A stretch of 64,000 bases of DNA from Amylibacter sp. IMCC11727 (GTDB lineage Bacteria > Pseudomonadota > Alphaproteobacteria > Rhodobacterales > Rhodobacteraceae), in NCBI RefSeq assembly GCF_029854195.1, contig NZ_CP122960.1, positions 2,300,001 to 2,364,000 on the forward strand, read 5' to 3'. Of the stretch, positions 17,982 through 26,979 are shown piece after piece. The number at the start of each line of letters is the position of its first letter. The first letter of the stretch is position 1. Below the pieces are notes generated by a model. That model ran no database searches, had not been told where the DNA came from, and worked only from the letters and a program-made list of their open reading frames with translations. Made by a program: the position numbers and the translations under genes.

Positions 17982-19109
17982 TTATTCCGCCGCGTCTGCA
18001 ACAGCTGCCGCATCTAATTGCGCCGCTTTGGTTTCCACTTGTTCGACAATGTGATCAATCATCTTGTCGTTGGACATTTTGTGGCTTTGCGCCCCTGCCA
18101 AATACACCATGCCAGATCCCGCACCGCCCCCTGTAAAGCCAACGTCTGTCATCAACGCCTCACCAGGGCCGTTCACAACACAACCTATGATCGACAAGGA
18201 CATGGGTGTCTTGATGTGTTCCAACCGCTTTTCCAGTGTTTCCACCGTTTTAATCACGTCAAACCCTTGCCGCGCACAGCTGGGGCAAGAAATAATATTC
18301 ACACCGCGATGCCGCAAGCCAAGGGATTTGAGGATTTCAAAACCCACTTTGACCTCTTCCACTGGGTCCGCAGACAGCGAAACCCGCAAAGTGTCCCCAA
18401 TGCCAGCCCACAACAAACTGCCCAGCCCAATGGATGATTTGATCGTGCCTGATGTCAGGCCGCCCGCTTCGGTAATGCCCAAATGGATCGGGGCGTCTGT
18501 TGCCTCGGCCAAGCCTTGATAGGCGGCAACGGCCATAAATACATCGGAAGCTTTGACGCTGATTTTAAACTCATGGAAATCATTGTCTTGCAGAATGCGC
18601 ATATGATCCAAGCCGCTTTCGATCATCGCGTCTGGGCAGGGTTCACCGTATTTATCCAGCAGATGTTTTTCCAAACTACCCGCATTCACGCCAATTCGGA
18701 TGGATGCATTGTGGTCCCGTGCGGCCTTGATCACCTCTTTCACGCGATCTTCACTGCCAATATTGCCAGGGTTAATGCGCAAACACGCTGCCCCCGCTTC
18801 GGCTGCTTCGATCCCGCGTTTGTAATGGAAATGAATGTCCGCCACGATGGGAACAGGGCTCTCTGCGCAGATTTCCTTCATCGCTTTGGTCGATGCCTCA
18901 TCAGGGCAGGACACGCGAACGATATCCGCCCCCGCATCCGCACACGCAATGATCTGTTTGATCGTGGCCGATGCGTCATGGGTTAGCGTATTGGTCATGG
19001 TCTGCACGGAAATCGGTGCATCCCCGCCCACAGCCACATTGCCCACTTGAATTTGACGGGACTTGCGACGATAAATATTGCGCCAAGGGCGCACGTGGTT
19101 CAGCGACAT
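17982..19109 (-). CDS. ispG: 4-hydroxy-3-methylbut-2-enyl-diphosphate synthase (IspG/GcpE)
   Basis: A 375-residue iron-sulfur enzyme of the MEP isoprenoid pathway; it turns MEcPP into HMBPP. It has a TIM-barrel N-terminal part (QVGNVAVGGDAPISVQTMTN) and C-terminal cluster cysteines in CPSCARQGFDVI and GCVVNGPGEA. It begins MSLNHVRPWRNIYRRKSRQI. Reading on the minus strand, it follows the RodZ-like gene by about 80 nt and precedes the DUF1499 gene by 14 nt. Confidence 0.96.
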   Translation of the reverse strand: MSLNHVRPWRNIYRRKSRQIQVGNVAVGGDAPISVQTMTNTLTHDASATIKQIIACADAGADIVRVSCPDEASTKAMKEICAESPVPIVADIHFHYKRGIEAAEAGAACLRINPGNIGSEDRVKEVIKAARDHNASIRIGVNAGSLEKHLLDKYGEPCPDAMIESGLDHMRILQDNDFHEFKISVKASDVFMAVAAYQGLAEATDAPIHLGITEAGGLTSGTIKSSIGLGSLLWAGIGDTLRVSLSADPVEEVKVGFEILKSLGLRHRGVNIISCPSCARQGFDVIKTVETLEKRLEHIKTPMSLSIIGCVVNGPGEALMTDVGFTGGGAGSGMVYLAGAQSHKMSNDKMIDHIVEQVETKAAQLDAAAVADAAE

Positions 19110-19191
19110 GAGATAGCTTCCATGCTTAAGACGATTACACTGTTAACTTGGGTAATTTGCGTTGGTTTGACAGGGGGCGCAATGCCGCAGA

Positions 19192-20394
19192 TCAGTTGCC
19201 CGTGGATTGGATCAACGCACCCGCATCACCCACGTTGCGCAGCTCATCCAAATTCAACGGCGGCGAAGACGGTTGAACGAAATCTGTGGCCAGTGCGATC
19301 GACTCTGTGACCGCTTCGCGATCCAACGGCACACCGCGAACAACACCGCCCGCATTCCCCACGGGGCCAAACGCATTGTCGCCAACTTTCACATAAACCG
19401 CGCCCGCGTTCCCGGCCCGCAGCAATGGATTTTCCACACCAACTGGCAGGCGATAGCTTTCACCTGCGTCCAAGATTTTTTCAAACAGAACCGTGCCGTC
19501 ATCGAAATAAATCCGCACCCAAGCCGCCTTCATCGCGACGAGGTCAACAGGTGGTGGTCCCTCGGCGACAACCCGAGGAGTTTGCTGCTCTGTCAGCGGC
19601 GCCTCGCGCGTTGCGGTGAGTGTTGGGGCTTGCTGATCGGCATAGGCCCCAAGACTGCCCGCATCAAGCGAAGCAATTGGCGCATCCCGTGGCACCATTT
19701 GCGGCACCTCAAGCTCTTGCGGACGGTACAATTGATCCAAATTGGATGTTTGCAGCGTCGTCGTTGGATTAATGCCCACAACAGTTGACGGTTGTTGCGT
19801 GGAGGTTTCGGTCAAATCCGCAACTTCAGATGTTACCCCTGGTGTTTGGTTAACAGGCACAAACTGGACGCGCTGCACTTCTTGCAAAACCGTCCAACTG
19901 CCATAACCGAGTCCCAAGACCAAAAGAGCCAGAACCATTACAGAACCGAGTGCTGACGGTGACAGATTGCTGAAGATGCCAGAGGATTCCACGTAGCGTG
20001 GGATGCGCGGACGAGCAATCGGATCGGCGTGTGCTGGGCGAACAGGCGTTTGCAACAGAGCCGCAGATTTTGTGGCCAGTGATCCTGATTTCAAATCGGA
20101 ATGCACACCGTTAAAGCCGCTTTCTTCACAAAAGCGCATGAAGCATTCATCAGGGTCCATTTCCAGATACCGCGCGTAGGACCGCACGTACCCAGCAATA
20201 AAGCCCGGTGTTTGGAATACCGAAGGATCGCAGTTTTCGATGGCAGAGATATAGGTCGCCTTGATGCGTAGGTCGCGCTGCACGTCCAGCAAAGACTTGC
20301 CAAGCGTCGCACGTTCACCACGCATTTGATCCCCGAGTGTTACCTCGAAATTATCAAAGCCACGTGGACCGCGATTTCCTAACCCAGTTTCCAT
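19192..20394 (-). CDS. RodZ-like HTH/DUF4115 membrane protein
   Basis: A 400-residue protein with a cytoplasmic helix-turn-helix domain of the RodZ type (about residues 20-90: LGDQMRGERATLGKSLLDVQRDL cut here; AIENCDPSVFQTPGFIAGYV), one membrane segment (about 147-168) and a periplasmic DUF4115 C-terminal domain. RodZ proteins link MreB to the cell wall machinery and set rod shape. A long Thr/Gln-rich linker (about 175-290) separates membrane and DUF4115. The neighbour ispG is the usual partner of rodZ in proteobacteria. Confidence 0.87.
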   Translation of the reverse strand: METGLGNRGPRGFDNFEVTLGDQMRGERATLGKSLLDVQRDLRIKATYISAIENCDPSVFQTPGFIAGYVRSYARYLEMDPDECFMRFCEESGFNGVHSDLKSGSLATKSAALLQTPVRPAHADPIARPRIPRYVESSGIFSNLSPSALGSVMVLALLVLGLGYGSWTVLQEVQRVQFVPVNQTPGVTSEVADLTETSTQQPSTVVGINPTTTLQTSNLDQLYRPQELEVPQMVPRDAPIASLDAGSLGAYADQQAPTLTATREAPLTEQQTPRVVAEGPPPVDLVAMKAAWVRIYFDDGTVLFEKILDAGESYRLPVGVENPLLRAGNAGAVYVKVGDNAFGPVGNAGGVVRGVPLDREAVTESIALATDFVQPSSPPLNLDELRNVGDAGALIQSTGN

Positions 20395-20597
20395 GGAACC
20401 TGCCTGACCCCTTACGTCCGGTTCTTATATCTTGCGCAATTGCCTCAGCGCGAGGTTGATTCGCTCAACCGCTTGTTTGGGGCATTGATATCACAGGTAA
20501 TAGGATTTGTGCACCCCTACAGTGATAATTTAACCATTTATGTTGACACGCAAAAATTCGCCCAAAACAACGACCTAGCGTTTTGGGGTTGCGCTGA
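20395..20597. other. Intergenic region between RodZ-like gene and hemA end
   Basis: About 200 nt with no gene that I can support. It holds the presumed promoter of the RodZ-like gene and, near 20454-20470, a GGTTGA / TCAACC hairpin without a following T-run on either strand. Confidence 0.4.
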
Positions 20598-21821
20598 TTA
20601 TCCGGTCATATCCATGCGATTCAGGGCACAGTGCTGCCATAGGTTGTCGAGCGCTGAAACGAGGTCATTTATCATCTTATCCGTGTGGACAGGAGATGGC
20701 GTAAACCGCAGGCGTTCGGTTCCCCGTGGCACAGTTGGGAAGTTGATCGGCTGCACGTAAATTCCATAGTCTTCGAGCAGCATATCAGACAGCATCTTAC
20801 ACTTCACAGGGTTGCCCACATGCACAGGGACAATATGGCTTCCATGGTCATCCAGCGGTAAGTTCAGCGCGCGGATGCGGGATTTTAACTGCGCAGCTTT
20901 GGCCTGATGGACTTCGCGCAAATTGGCATCGTTTTTCAGATGCGCCACGGATGCGGCGGCAGCGGCAGCCACCGCGGGCGGCAATGATGTGGTGAAAATG
21001 AACCCAGGTGCATAGGAACGAATAGCATCCGCAAGCTTGTCTGTTGTGGCGATATACCCCCCCATCACCCCATAAGCCTTGGCCAAAGTTCCGTTAATGA
21101 TATCAATACGATGCGCAAGATTATCGCGTTCCGTAATGCCGCCTCCACGCGCACCGTACAGGCCCACCGCATGGACTTCGTCAATGTAGGTCAGCGCATT
21201 AAACTCATCGGCTAGATCGCAAATTTGTTCGATGGGGCCAAAATCCCCATCCATGGAATAAAGCGATTCAAACGCGATCAATTTCGGTGCATCCGATGGC
21301 AGCGTTTCCAAAACAGACCGCAAATGCGCCACATCATTGTGACGGAACACATGCTTTTCACAAAAGCCGTGGCGAATGCCTTCGATCATGGACGCGTGGT
21401 TCAATTCATCCGAAAGAATAATTAGGCCCGGAAACAGTTTGGGCAACACGGACAGCGTCGCCTCATTCGCGTTATAAGCAGAAGTGAACACAACCGCCCG
21501 TTCCTTGGTGTGCAGATCTGCGAGCTCCATTTCTAGGCGATGATGAAAGGATGTATTGCCAGAGATGTTGCGCGTGCCACCTGATCCCGCACCTGCCACA
21601 TCAGCGGCAGATTTCAACGCATCGAGCACAACTGGATGCTGCCCCATGCCCAAATAATCGTTGCCACACCAGACAGTTATGTCTTGGACTGTGCCATCTG
21701 GTTTCGTCCAATCGGCTTTAGGAAACTGCTGATTCTTTCGACGAATATTTTGAAACACACGGTAACGCCCCTCCTCGTGAAGGCGGTTCAGTGCGGCATC
21801 GATATGCTGGTCGTAATCCAT
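20598..21821 (-). CDS. hemA: 5-aminolevulinate synthase
   Basis: A 407-residue PLP enzyme that condenses glycine and succinyl-CoA, the first step of tetrapyrrole synthesis in alphaproteobacteria. It has WCGNDYLGMGQHP, GSGGTRNISGN, TYIDEVHAVGLYG and the PLP lysine in INGTLAKAYGVMGGYI. The start at 21821 (MDYDQHIDAAL) fits the family; the frame is open 12 codons further. The product feeds heme and also siroheme, which cysG in this window completes. Confidence 0.96.
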   Translation of the reverse strand: MDYDQHIDAALNRLHEEGRYRVFQNIRRKNQQFPKADWTKPDGTVQDITVWCGNDYLGMGQHPVVLDALKSAADVAGAGSGGTRNISGNTSFHHRLEMELADLHTKERAVVFTSAYNANEATLSVLPKLFPGLIILSDELNHASMIEGIRHGFCEKHVFRHNDVAHLRSVLETLPSDAPKLIAFESLYSMDGDFGPIEQICDLADEFNALTYIDEVHAVGLYGARGGGITERDNLAHRIDIINGTLAKAYGVMGGYIATTDKLADAIRSYAPGFIFTTSLPPAVAAAAAASVAHLKNDANLREVHQAKAAQLKSRIRALNLPLDDHGSHIVPVHVGNPVKCKMLSDMLLEDYGIYVQPINFPTVPRGTERLRFTPSPVHTDKMINDLVSALDNLWQHCALNRMDMTG

Positions 21822-21943
21822 CGGGTCACCATCTGGCAGTCTTACAGAAGCCCACATCTAAAGGAGGTCATGCACGTGGGTTAGGTCACAAAACGCCGCA
21901 CGGTATAAAGATGTACGTTACCATTGGACCTACCCACTAAAAT

Positions 21944-21972
21944 AACGCCTCACCCGATTTGGGCAAGGCGTT
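21944..21972 (-). terminator. Terminator after the MarR gene
   Basis: AACGCCT and AGGCGTT form an outer stem, with an inner CCC/GGG pair. On the minus strand it is followed by a T-rich stretch. It lies just past the end of the MarR-type regulator gene and before hemA. Confidence 0.7.
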
Positions 21973-22008
21973 TCAGTTTGGAGGGTGGATTGGGTTTCGC
22001 AAAAATCC

Positions 22009-22518
22009 TTAATAAATATAGCGGATTTGGTCTGTCCAATACCGTTCCACGCGGCGCAGAACCGTATTGATATTTTGCAATCCAACCTCGCCGATCACCT
22101 CTTGATCGACCATGCCGCCCGCGTGGCGCAAAAAAAGATCGGACACAATGCCGCGGATTTCTCGCCCCTTTGTCGTCAGCTTGACCCGTACTGCACGACG
22201 ATCAATTTCGCACCTGTGGTGGTGCATGTACCCAGCTTCGACAAGTTTTTTCAGGTTATAGGACACATTGGAACCTTGGTAATAACCACGGGATTTCAAT
22301 TCCCCTGCCGTCACCTCGTTTTCGCCGATGTTAAACAAAAGGAGAGCTTGGACCGAATTGATGTCGAGCAGACCCAATCGTTCAAATTCATCTTTGATCA
22401 CATCAAGCAAAAGCCGATGCAGCCGTTCCACCATGGACAGTGTTTCAAGGTATGAACCGAGAAATTCTGTCCCCTGGCCCTGATCTTCTTGGGTTTCAAG
22501 CGCTGTATGAATGCTCAT
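22009..22518 (-). CDS. MarR family winged-helix regulator (LdtR-like)
   Basis: A 169-residue regulator. The winged helix spans about residues 45-125: VQALLLFNIGENEVTAGELK, then the recognition helix GYYQGSNVSYNLKKLVEAGY and the wing EIDRRAVRVKLT. The GSNVSYNLKKL pattern is shared with the alphaproteobacterial LdtR-type MarR proteins that control stress and cell-envelope genes; this narrower label is inference. It lies downstream of sdhE on the same strand with its own terminator. Confidence 0.83.
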   Translation of the reverse strand: MSIHTALETQEDQGQGTEFLGSYLETLSMVERLHRLLLDVIKDEFERLGLLDINSVQALLLFNIGENEVTAGELKSRGYYQGSNVSYNLKKLVEAGYMHHHRCEIDRRAVRVKLTTKGREIRGIVSDLFLRHAGGMVDQEVIGEVGLQNINTVLRRVERYWTDQIRYIY

Positions 22519-22596
22519 TTTTTAGGTCTCCGCCATAGCTGTCTGACACAGATTTGACGGAAAAGATGAAACAAGAGGTTAAACCGAAACGCTTTT

Positions 22597-22890
22597 TTAC
22601 GAAACTTTTGTCGATAACGTCGACATATTGTCTAAAATTCGCGCAATTGCAGGCTTGTAAATCTCTGGTGTGGGGCTGGCCCCGCTCAGCCATGCGTATA
22701 AATCCTGATCAGGTTCGTTCATGAGCATTTCATGGTCGTCCAGATCTTCTGCAGATAGATTTTTCAGTTCAGTGTCTGCAAATTGCCCCAAAATAAGGTC
22801 CATTTCCTTCATCCCACGGCGCCAAGACCGCATTCGCAGTCGGCGCAATCGGGTGTCATGGGATTCATTTTCAGGCACTGGCACATCCAT
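22597..22890 (-). CDS. sdhE: FAD assembly factor SdhE
   Basis: A 97-residue protein of the SdhE/DUF339 family, which promotes covalent flavin attachment to succinate dehydrogenase. The RGMKEMDLILGQF motif (RGxxE type) is near residues 25-37, followed by acidic DLDDHEMLMNEPDQDLYAWL. Length is normal. Divergent from the aminotransferase gene, about 117 nt apart. Confidence 0.9.
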   Translation of the reverse strand: MDVPVPENESHDTRLRRLRMRSWRRGMKEMDLILGQFADTELKNLSAEDLDDHEMLMNEPDQDLYAWLSGASPTPEIYKPAIARILDNMSTLSTKVS

Positions 22891-23007
22891 ACATCGTTCC
22901 TACGGTGGGAAATTGACATGTGCAAGTGCAGCAACGGCGGGGTTTTCCTTGCGTCCGCAAATTCAGGCTCTTAGACAGATCGAGCGTCAAAGTGGAGCAA
23001 CGCTGAT

Positions 23008-24213
23008 ATGTCTGACTTTTTGTCCAAAACACTCGAACGGGTGAAACCTTCGCCCACGATCATGATTTCCGCCAAAGCGGCCGAGCTAAAGGCCGCTGGA
23101 CGGGACGTTATTGCGCTGAGCGCGGGTGAGCCAGATTTTGACACACCAGACAATATCAAAGATGCGGCCAAGGCGGCAATGGATGCGGGTAAAACCAAAT
23201 ACACCGCTCCTGATGGCATCCCCGAATTGAAGCAAGCCATTTGTGACAAATTCAAACGAGACAACGGCTTGGACTACGCCCCCAGCCAGGTGTCGATTTC
23301 CACAGGCGGGAAACAGGTGCTCTATAATGCCCTTATGGCCACTCTGAACGAAGGGGACGAAGTTGTCATTCCTGGTCCCTATTGGGTGTCTTATCCCGAT
23401 ATGGTTCTATTGGCAGGGGGCACACCTGTTGTGGCCGAAACCTCTTTACAAACCCAATTCAAGCTGACCGCTGATCAACTCGAAGCCGCAATCACCCCTA
23501 AAACCAAATGGCTGATCTTCAACTCTCCGTCCAATCCTTCAGGTGCTGGATACAGCCGTGAGGAGTTGAAAATGTTAACAGACGTGTTGCTGCGTCACCC
23601 CCACGTGTGGGTAATGACAGACGATATGTACGAACATCTTGCCTATGGGGATTTCGAATTCTGTACTCCTGCGCAGGTGGAGCCTCGCCTATATGATCGC
23701 ACCTTAACAGTGAACGGCGTGTCCAAAGCATACGCCATGACAGGTTGGCGGATCGGCTATGCCGCGGGGCCAGAACACCTGATTTCAGCTATGCGCAAGG
23801 TGCAATCGCAATCCACTTCCAACCCCTGTTCTATCAGCCAATGGGCCGCGATAGAGGCGTTGAACGGGCCGCAAGACTACATTGAAATGTCCCGCCCGAT
23901 TTTTGAAGCCCGCCGCGATTTGGTTGTAGACATGTTAAACGCGGCCAAAGGCATCAGCTGTCCCACGCCAGATGGGGCGTTTTACGTGTATCCTTCCATC
24001 GCAGAGTGCATAGGCAAAACCACCCCAAGCGGAGTTGTCATTGAAAACGACGAAGTGTTCGCAACGCAACTGTTAGAGGCCGAAGGGGTTGCCGTTGTCT
24101 TTGGCGCCGCCTTTGGGGTTTCGCCAAACTTCCGCGTAAGTTATGCCACATCAGAAGAAGAACTCACAGATGCCTGTACGCGCATTCAAAACTTCTGTCA
24201 GGGATTGGTTTAA
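23008..24213 (+). CDS. Aspartate aminotransferase (class I, subgroup Ib type)
   Basis: A 401-residue PLP enzyme. It has the N-terminal ALSAGEPDFDTPDNI, the substrate loop KYTAPDGIPELKQAI, NSPSNPSGAGYSREEL and the PLP lysine in NGVSKAYAMTGWRIGYAAG. Such enzymes interconvert aspartate and oxaloacetate; some also act on prephenate. The ATG at 23008 follows the divergent sdhE promoter region. A small gene follows 9 nt later. Confidence 0.94.
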   Translation: MSDFLSKTLERVKPSPTIMISAKAAELKAAGRDVIALSAGEPDFDTPDNIKDAAKAAMDAGKTKYTAPDGIPELKQAICDKFKRDNGLDYAPSQVSISTGGKQVLYNALMATLNEGDEVVIPGPYWVSYPDMVLLAGGTPVVAETSLQTQFKLTADQLEAAITPKTKWLIFNSPSNPSGAGYSREELKMLTDVLLRHPHVWVMTDDMYEHLAYGDFEFCTPAQVEPRLYDRTLTVNGVSKAYAMTGWRIGYAAGPEHLISAMRKVQSQSTSNPCSISQWAAIEALNGPQDYIEMSRPIFEARRDLVVDMLNAAKGISCPTPDGAFYVYPSIAECIGKTTPSGVVIENDEVFATQLLEAEGVAVVFGAAFGVSPNFRVSYATSEEELTDACTRIQNFCQGLV

Positions 24214-24222
24214 GGGGGCCTT

Positions 24223-24621
24223 ATGTCTGAGATCGGATCACTTTTCTTTCGCGTGCGCGAAAACGGGGCTGCCGTATACCGTGTCGATGCGGAAAACCGT
24301 CAACGCCGTTTGGATATGCAGCAAATTGCCGTTGTGAACATCCGAAATGGTGATGTGAAACCGCAAGGGGATCAAATTCCAACAGCAGCAGAGCGCAACG
24401 AAATTGACGCATGGGTTGTGGCACGGCGCAAGATTGTTGAAGAGCGACGGATCGATGATTTGTTGCGCACGACGGATCATTTAAACCTGACCGCGCAATG
24501 GGTGCAGACCAAAGCAACAGATGAACAGATTGATATGTTCGCGGACGATCTGCTGATGGCCATGCACGACCTGCGCAGCGTGATTGTACGTAAAAAAGCA
24601 GATGGGCTGATTAAGAAGTAG
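24223..24621 (+). CDS. Hypothetical protein, 132 residues
   Basis: A soluble protein with no signal peptide, membrane segment or motif that I recognise. The N-terminal half is mixed strand and charged (FFRVRENGAAVYRVDAENRQ), the C-terminal half helical (IDMFADDLLMAMHDLRSVIV). It starts 9 nt after the aminotransferase stop with a GGGGCC-type spacing, so it is probably co-transcribed. Codon use looks like its neighbours and no overlapping frame is better, so it is likely real. Confidence 0.7.
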   Translation: MSEIGSLFFRVRENGAAVYRVDAENRQRRLDMQQIAVVNIRNGDVKPQGDQIPTAAERNEIDAWVVARRKIVEERRIDDLLRTTDHLNLTAQWVQTKATDEQIDMFADDLLMAMHDLRSVIVRKKADGLIKK

Positions 24622-24653
24622 TTATTGAGTATTTGAAGAACAAAGAAGCCGGG

Positions 24654-25118
24654 TTAGTCGACAGGCAGCATTGTGGTGGATTTGATTTCTTCCATCGACA
24701 ATAGGGCCGTAACGTTGAAAATCTTCACCTCTGAAATCAGCGCCTGATAAAACGTGTCATAGGCTTTGGCGTTGGTGACGCGGACCTTCAGAATATAATC
24801 AATATCCCCTGCAAGGCGATGCGCTTCCATGACTTCGGGGCGTTCCAACAAGGTTTTCAGGAACTTCGCCTGCCAGTTTTCATCGTGTTCAGAGGTGCGG
24901 ATAAGGACGAAGAAACACGCTTCCAGACCCAGCATTTCAGGATCAATCAATGTGGTCTGTTTGGTGATCAATCCAGCCTCGCGCATTTTACGGATGCGAT
25001 TCCAGATGGGGGTTTTGCTCGCACCCACTTTTTTGGCGATTTCATCCAGCGATTGAGAGGCATCGCTTTGAAGCTCGGTGAGGATTTTCTTATCGAGCGG
25101 GTCTAAGGCGATGGACAT
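24654..25118 (-). CDS. Lrp/AsnC family regulator, likely for the sulfite reduction operon
   Basis: A 154-residue regulator with an N-terminal HTH (LDPLDKKILTELQSDASQSL, then EIAKKVGASKTPIWNRIRKM) and a C-terminal RAM effector domain. The start at 25118 matches the family; 14 upstream codons are open but unlike it. It is divergent from cysG with about 150 A+T-rich nt between, and this Lrp gene beside cysG-cysI-cysH is a recurrent alphaproteobacterial arrangement. Control of the operon is therefore an inference from position. Confidence 0.9.
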   Translation of the reverse strand: MSIALDPLDKKILTELQSDASQSLDEIAKKVGASKTPIWNRIRKMREAGLITKQTTLIDPEMLGLEACFFVLIRTSEHDENWQAKFLKTLLERPEVMEAHRLAGDIDYILKVRVTNAKAYDTFYQALISEVKIFNVTALLSMEEIKSTTMLPVD

Positions 25119-25270
25119 TTCGAAAATCCTTTTAAAACGGGTTGTTTGTTCTGGCTGCACGCGACTCCAAAGATCATTTTTCTTAAATCAATCAATAACG
25201 CGTTTGTAAATAGAACTTTTTCCCATGAAAGCGTATATCCTCAGACAAATGTTATCCAAAGGATGTGGCA
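25119..25270. promoter_or_regulatory. Divergent control region, Lrp gene / cysG operon
   Basis: About 150 nt, A+T-rich, between the divergent Lrp-type gene and cysG. It must hold both promoters and probably the Lrp operator. I could not assign a convincing -10/-35 pair. An AAAGGA ribosome site for cysG is at about 25258-25263. Confidence 0.5.
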
Positions 25271-26674
25271 ATGAAGCACTTTCCGATTTTTGTAAACTTG
25301 GTCGGCCAAAAGGTTCTGGTGGCTGGTGTTGGTGAAACGGCTGTGGCCAAGCTACGGTTGATCCTCAAGACCGAGGCCGAAGTACATGTGTTTGGCCAAG
25401 ATGCAGTGGATCAGGTTCAGGCATGGGCTGATGCTGGGCGCGTCACATTGCATAATCGGGTGCTCAAACCAGAGGATTGCTGGGGAGCAACTCTGGTTTA
25501 CGCGGCGCAGGATGACGCCGCGCTCGATGCGCGGGTTGCACGGATTGGGCGAGCCGCAGGGGCAATGGTGAACATTGTCGATAACCTGCAGGACAGCATG
25601 TTCATTACACCCGCGATTGTTGATCGCGACCCTGTGACAGTGGCCATCGGAACCGAAGGGGCTGCCCCTGTTTTAGCACGCCATATCAAGAAGACCGTCG
25701 AAGAGTCCCTGCCGCCCTCCTTGGGCTTGCTCGCACGGTTGGGTCAGGCTTTCCGCGGTGCCGTTGAAGTTCTGCCCATGGGGCGCAAGCGGCGTGATTT
25801 CTGGTCTAAATTCTACTTTGAGCGCGGTCCCCTTGCGCTGGCCGAAGGGGGTGAAGTGGCCGTAAAAGCAGAGTTGGAAACCTTATTGGCGCAAACGATT
25901 GCCGCAAAACGTTCTCCTGGCCGTGTGGATTTGGTGGGCGCGGGTCCAGGGGATCCTGAACTGCTCACGCTGAAGGCCCGCAAGCTAATGCACGAAGCCG
26001 ATGTTGTACTCCACGATCAGCTGGTGACGCGCGATATCTTAGAGCTGGCACGACGCGAAGCGATTGTGATTGAAACAGGCAAAAAAGGCTTTGGGCCAAG
26101 CTGGAAACAGGAAGAAATCAATGATTTGCTCGTGTCCCATGCGGCGCAGGGGCATCACGTGGTGCGTTTAAAATCAGGTGATCCCGCAGTGTTCGGGCGG
26201 CTCGACGAAGAAATGGATGCGCTTGATGCGGCAGGTGTGGATTGGGCGATTGTGCCAGGCATCACAGCAGCATCTGCAGCGGCGGCAAATACACGCGTTT
26301 CACTGACTCAACGCGGGCGCAATTCGGCACTGCAGTTTTTAACAGCGCATGATGTGAACGGATTTGCCGATCAGCAGTGGCGCGATTTGGCCAAACCAGA
26401 TGCGGTAGCTGCCGTTTACATGGGCAAAAAAGCAGCGACGTTTTTGCGCGGGCGTTTGTTGATGCACGGCGCGTCGGGCGATGTGCCTGTGACGGTTGTG
26501 GAAAATGCGTCACGCCCAGATCAGCGGATATTGCAGGCCACACTGATGACATTGCCCGAAGTTTTGGCAGCGTCAGATGTGTCTGGCCCTGCCGTGATGT
26601 TGCTGGGTTTGGCCCCACGGGCGGCGGTTGAGGCCGCGATGGATTTGGATATTTCAGAAATGGAGCAAGCTTGA
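25271..26674 (+). CDS. cysG: Siroheme synthase CysG (trifunctional)
   Basis: A 467-residue fusion. The N-terminal part (about 1-200) is the NAD-dependent precorrin-2 dehydrogenase and ferrochelatase with a Rossmann start KVLVAGVGETAVAK. The C-terminal part (about 215-460) is uroporphyrinogen-III methyltransferase with VDLVGAGPGDPELLTLKA and VPGITAASAAAANTRVSLT. It makes siroheme for the sulfite reductase two genes on. The ATG at 25271 is spaced correctly from an AAAGGA site; a GTG two codons upstream is possible. It overlaps the next ATG. Confidence 0.95.
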   Translation: MKHFPIFVNLVGQKVLVAGVGETAVAKLRLILKTEAEVHVFGQDAVDQVQAWADAGRVTLHNRVLKPEDCWGATLVYAAQDDAALDARVARIGRAAGAMVNIVDNLQDSMFITPAIVDRDPVTVAIGTEGAAPVLARHIKKTVEESLPPSLGLLARLGQAFRGAVEVLPMGRKRRDFWSKFYFERGPLALAEGGEVAVKAELETLLAQTIAAKRSPGRVDLVGAGPGDPELLTLKARKLMHEADVVLHDQLVTRDILELARREAIVIETGKKGFGPSWKQEEINDLLVSHAAQGHHVVRLKSGDPAVFGRLDEEMDALDAAGVDWAIVPGITAASAAAANTRVSLTQRGRNSALQFLTAHDVNGFADQQWRDLAKPDAVAAVYMGKKAATFLRGRLLMHGASGDVPVTVVENASRPDQRILQATLMTLPEVLAASDVSGPAVMLLGLAPRAAVEAAMDLDISEMEQA

Positions 26675-26979
26675 TGGCGAAGAAATTCACCCCGAAAGTG
26701 CTGACCGCAAACGATTTGCTGAGCGGTGACGTAATTTACTGGAACGAAAATGGCGATTGGGTCGAAGCGTTCGAAGATGCGCTGTATCTGGACACAGAAA
26801 AACTGGCGTTTCACGTTCTGCGCTTGGCGCAAAAACAAGCACTGGAAATCGTGGGCCCCTACCTTGCGGATGCAGAATTGGGTGCGGATGACAAACCGCA
26901 ACCATCGCATTTTCGCGAAGATTTTCGCGCCACAGGACCCAGCAATTACCACCACGGCAAACAAGCGGAGTTGGCGTAA
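26674..26979 (+). CDS. DUF2849 domain protein of the sulfite reduction operon
   Basis: A 101-residue protein that begins MAKKFTPKVLTANDLLSGDV, with YWNENGDWVEAFEDAL, typical of DUF2849. The family is almost always placed between cysG and cysI in alphaproteobacteria, but its role is unknown. The ATG overlaps the cysG stop in a TGATG and the TAA overlaps the cysI ATG, so it is translationally coupled on both sides. Confidence 0.9.
   Translation: MAKKFTPKVLTANDLLSGDVIYWNENGDWVEAFEDALYLDTEKLAFHVLRLAQKQALEIVGPYLADAELGADDKPQPSHFREDFRATGPSNYHHGKQAELA

Noticed and set aside
19207..19788. 193-codon plus-strand frame inside the RodZ-like gene
   Set aside because: Antisense to the linker and DUF4115 part; Arg/Gln/His-rich composition typical of a shadow frame.
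21859..21883. AAAGGAGGT followed by ATG-CAC-GTG-GGT-TAG on the plus strand upstream of hemA
   Set aside because: A four-codon frame with the start too close to the site; most likely chance.
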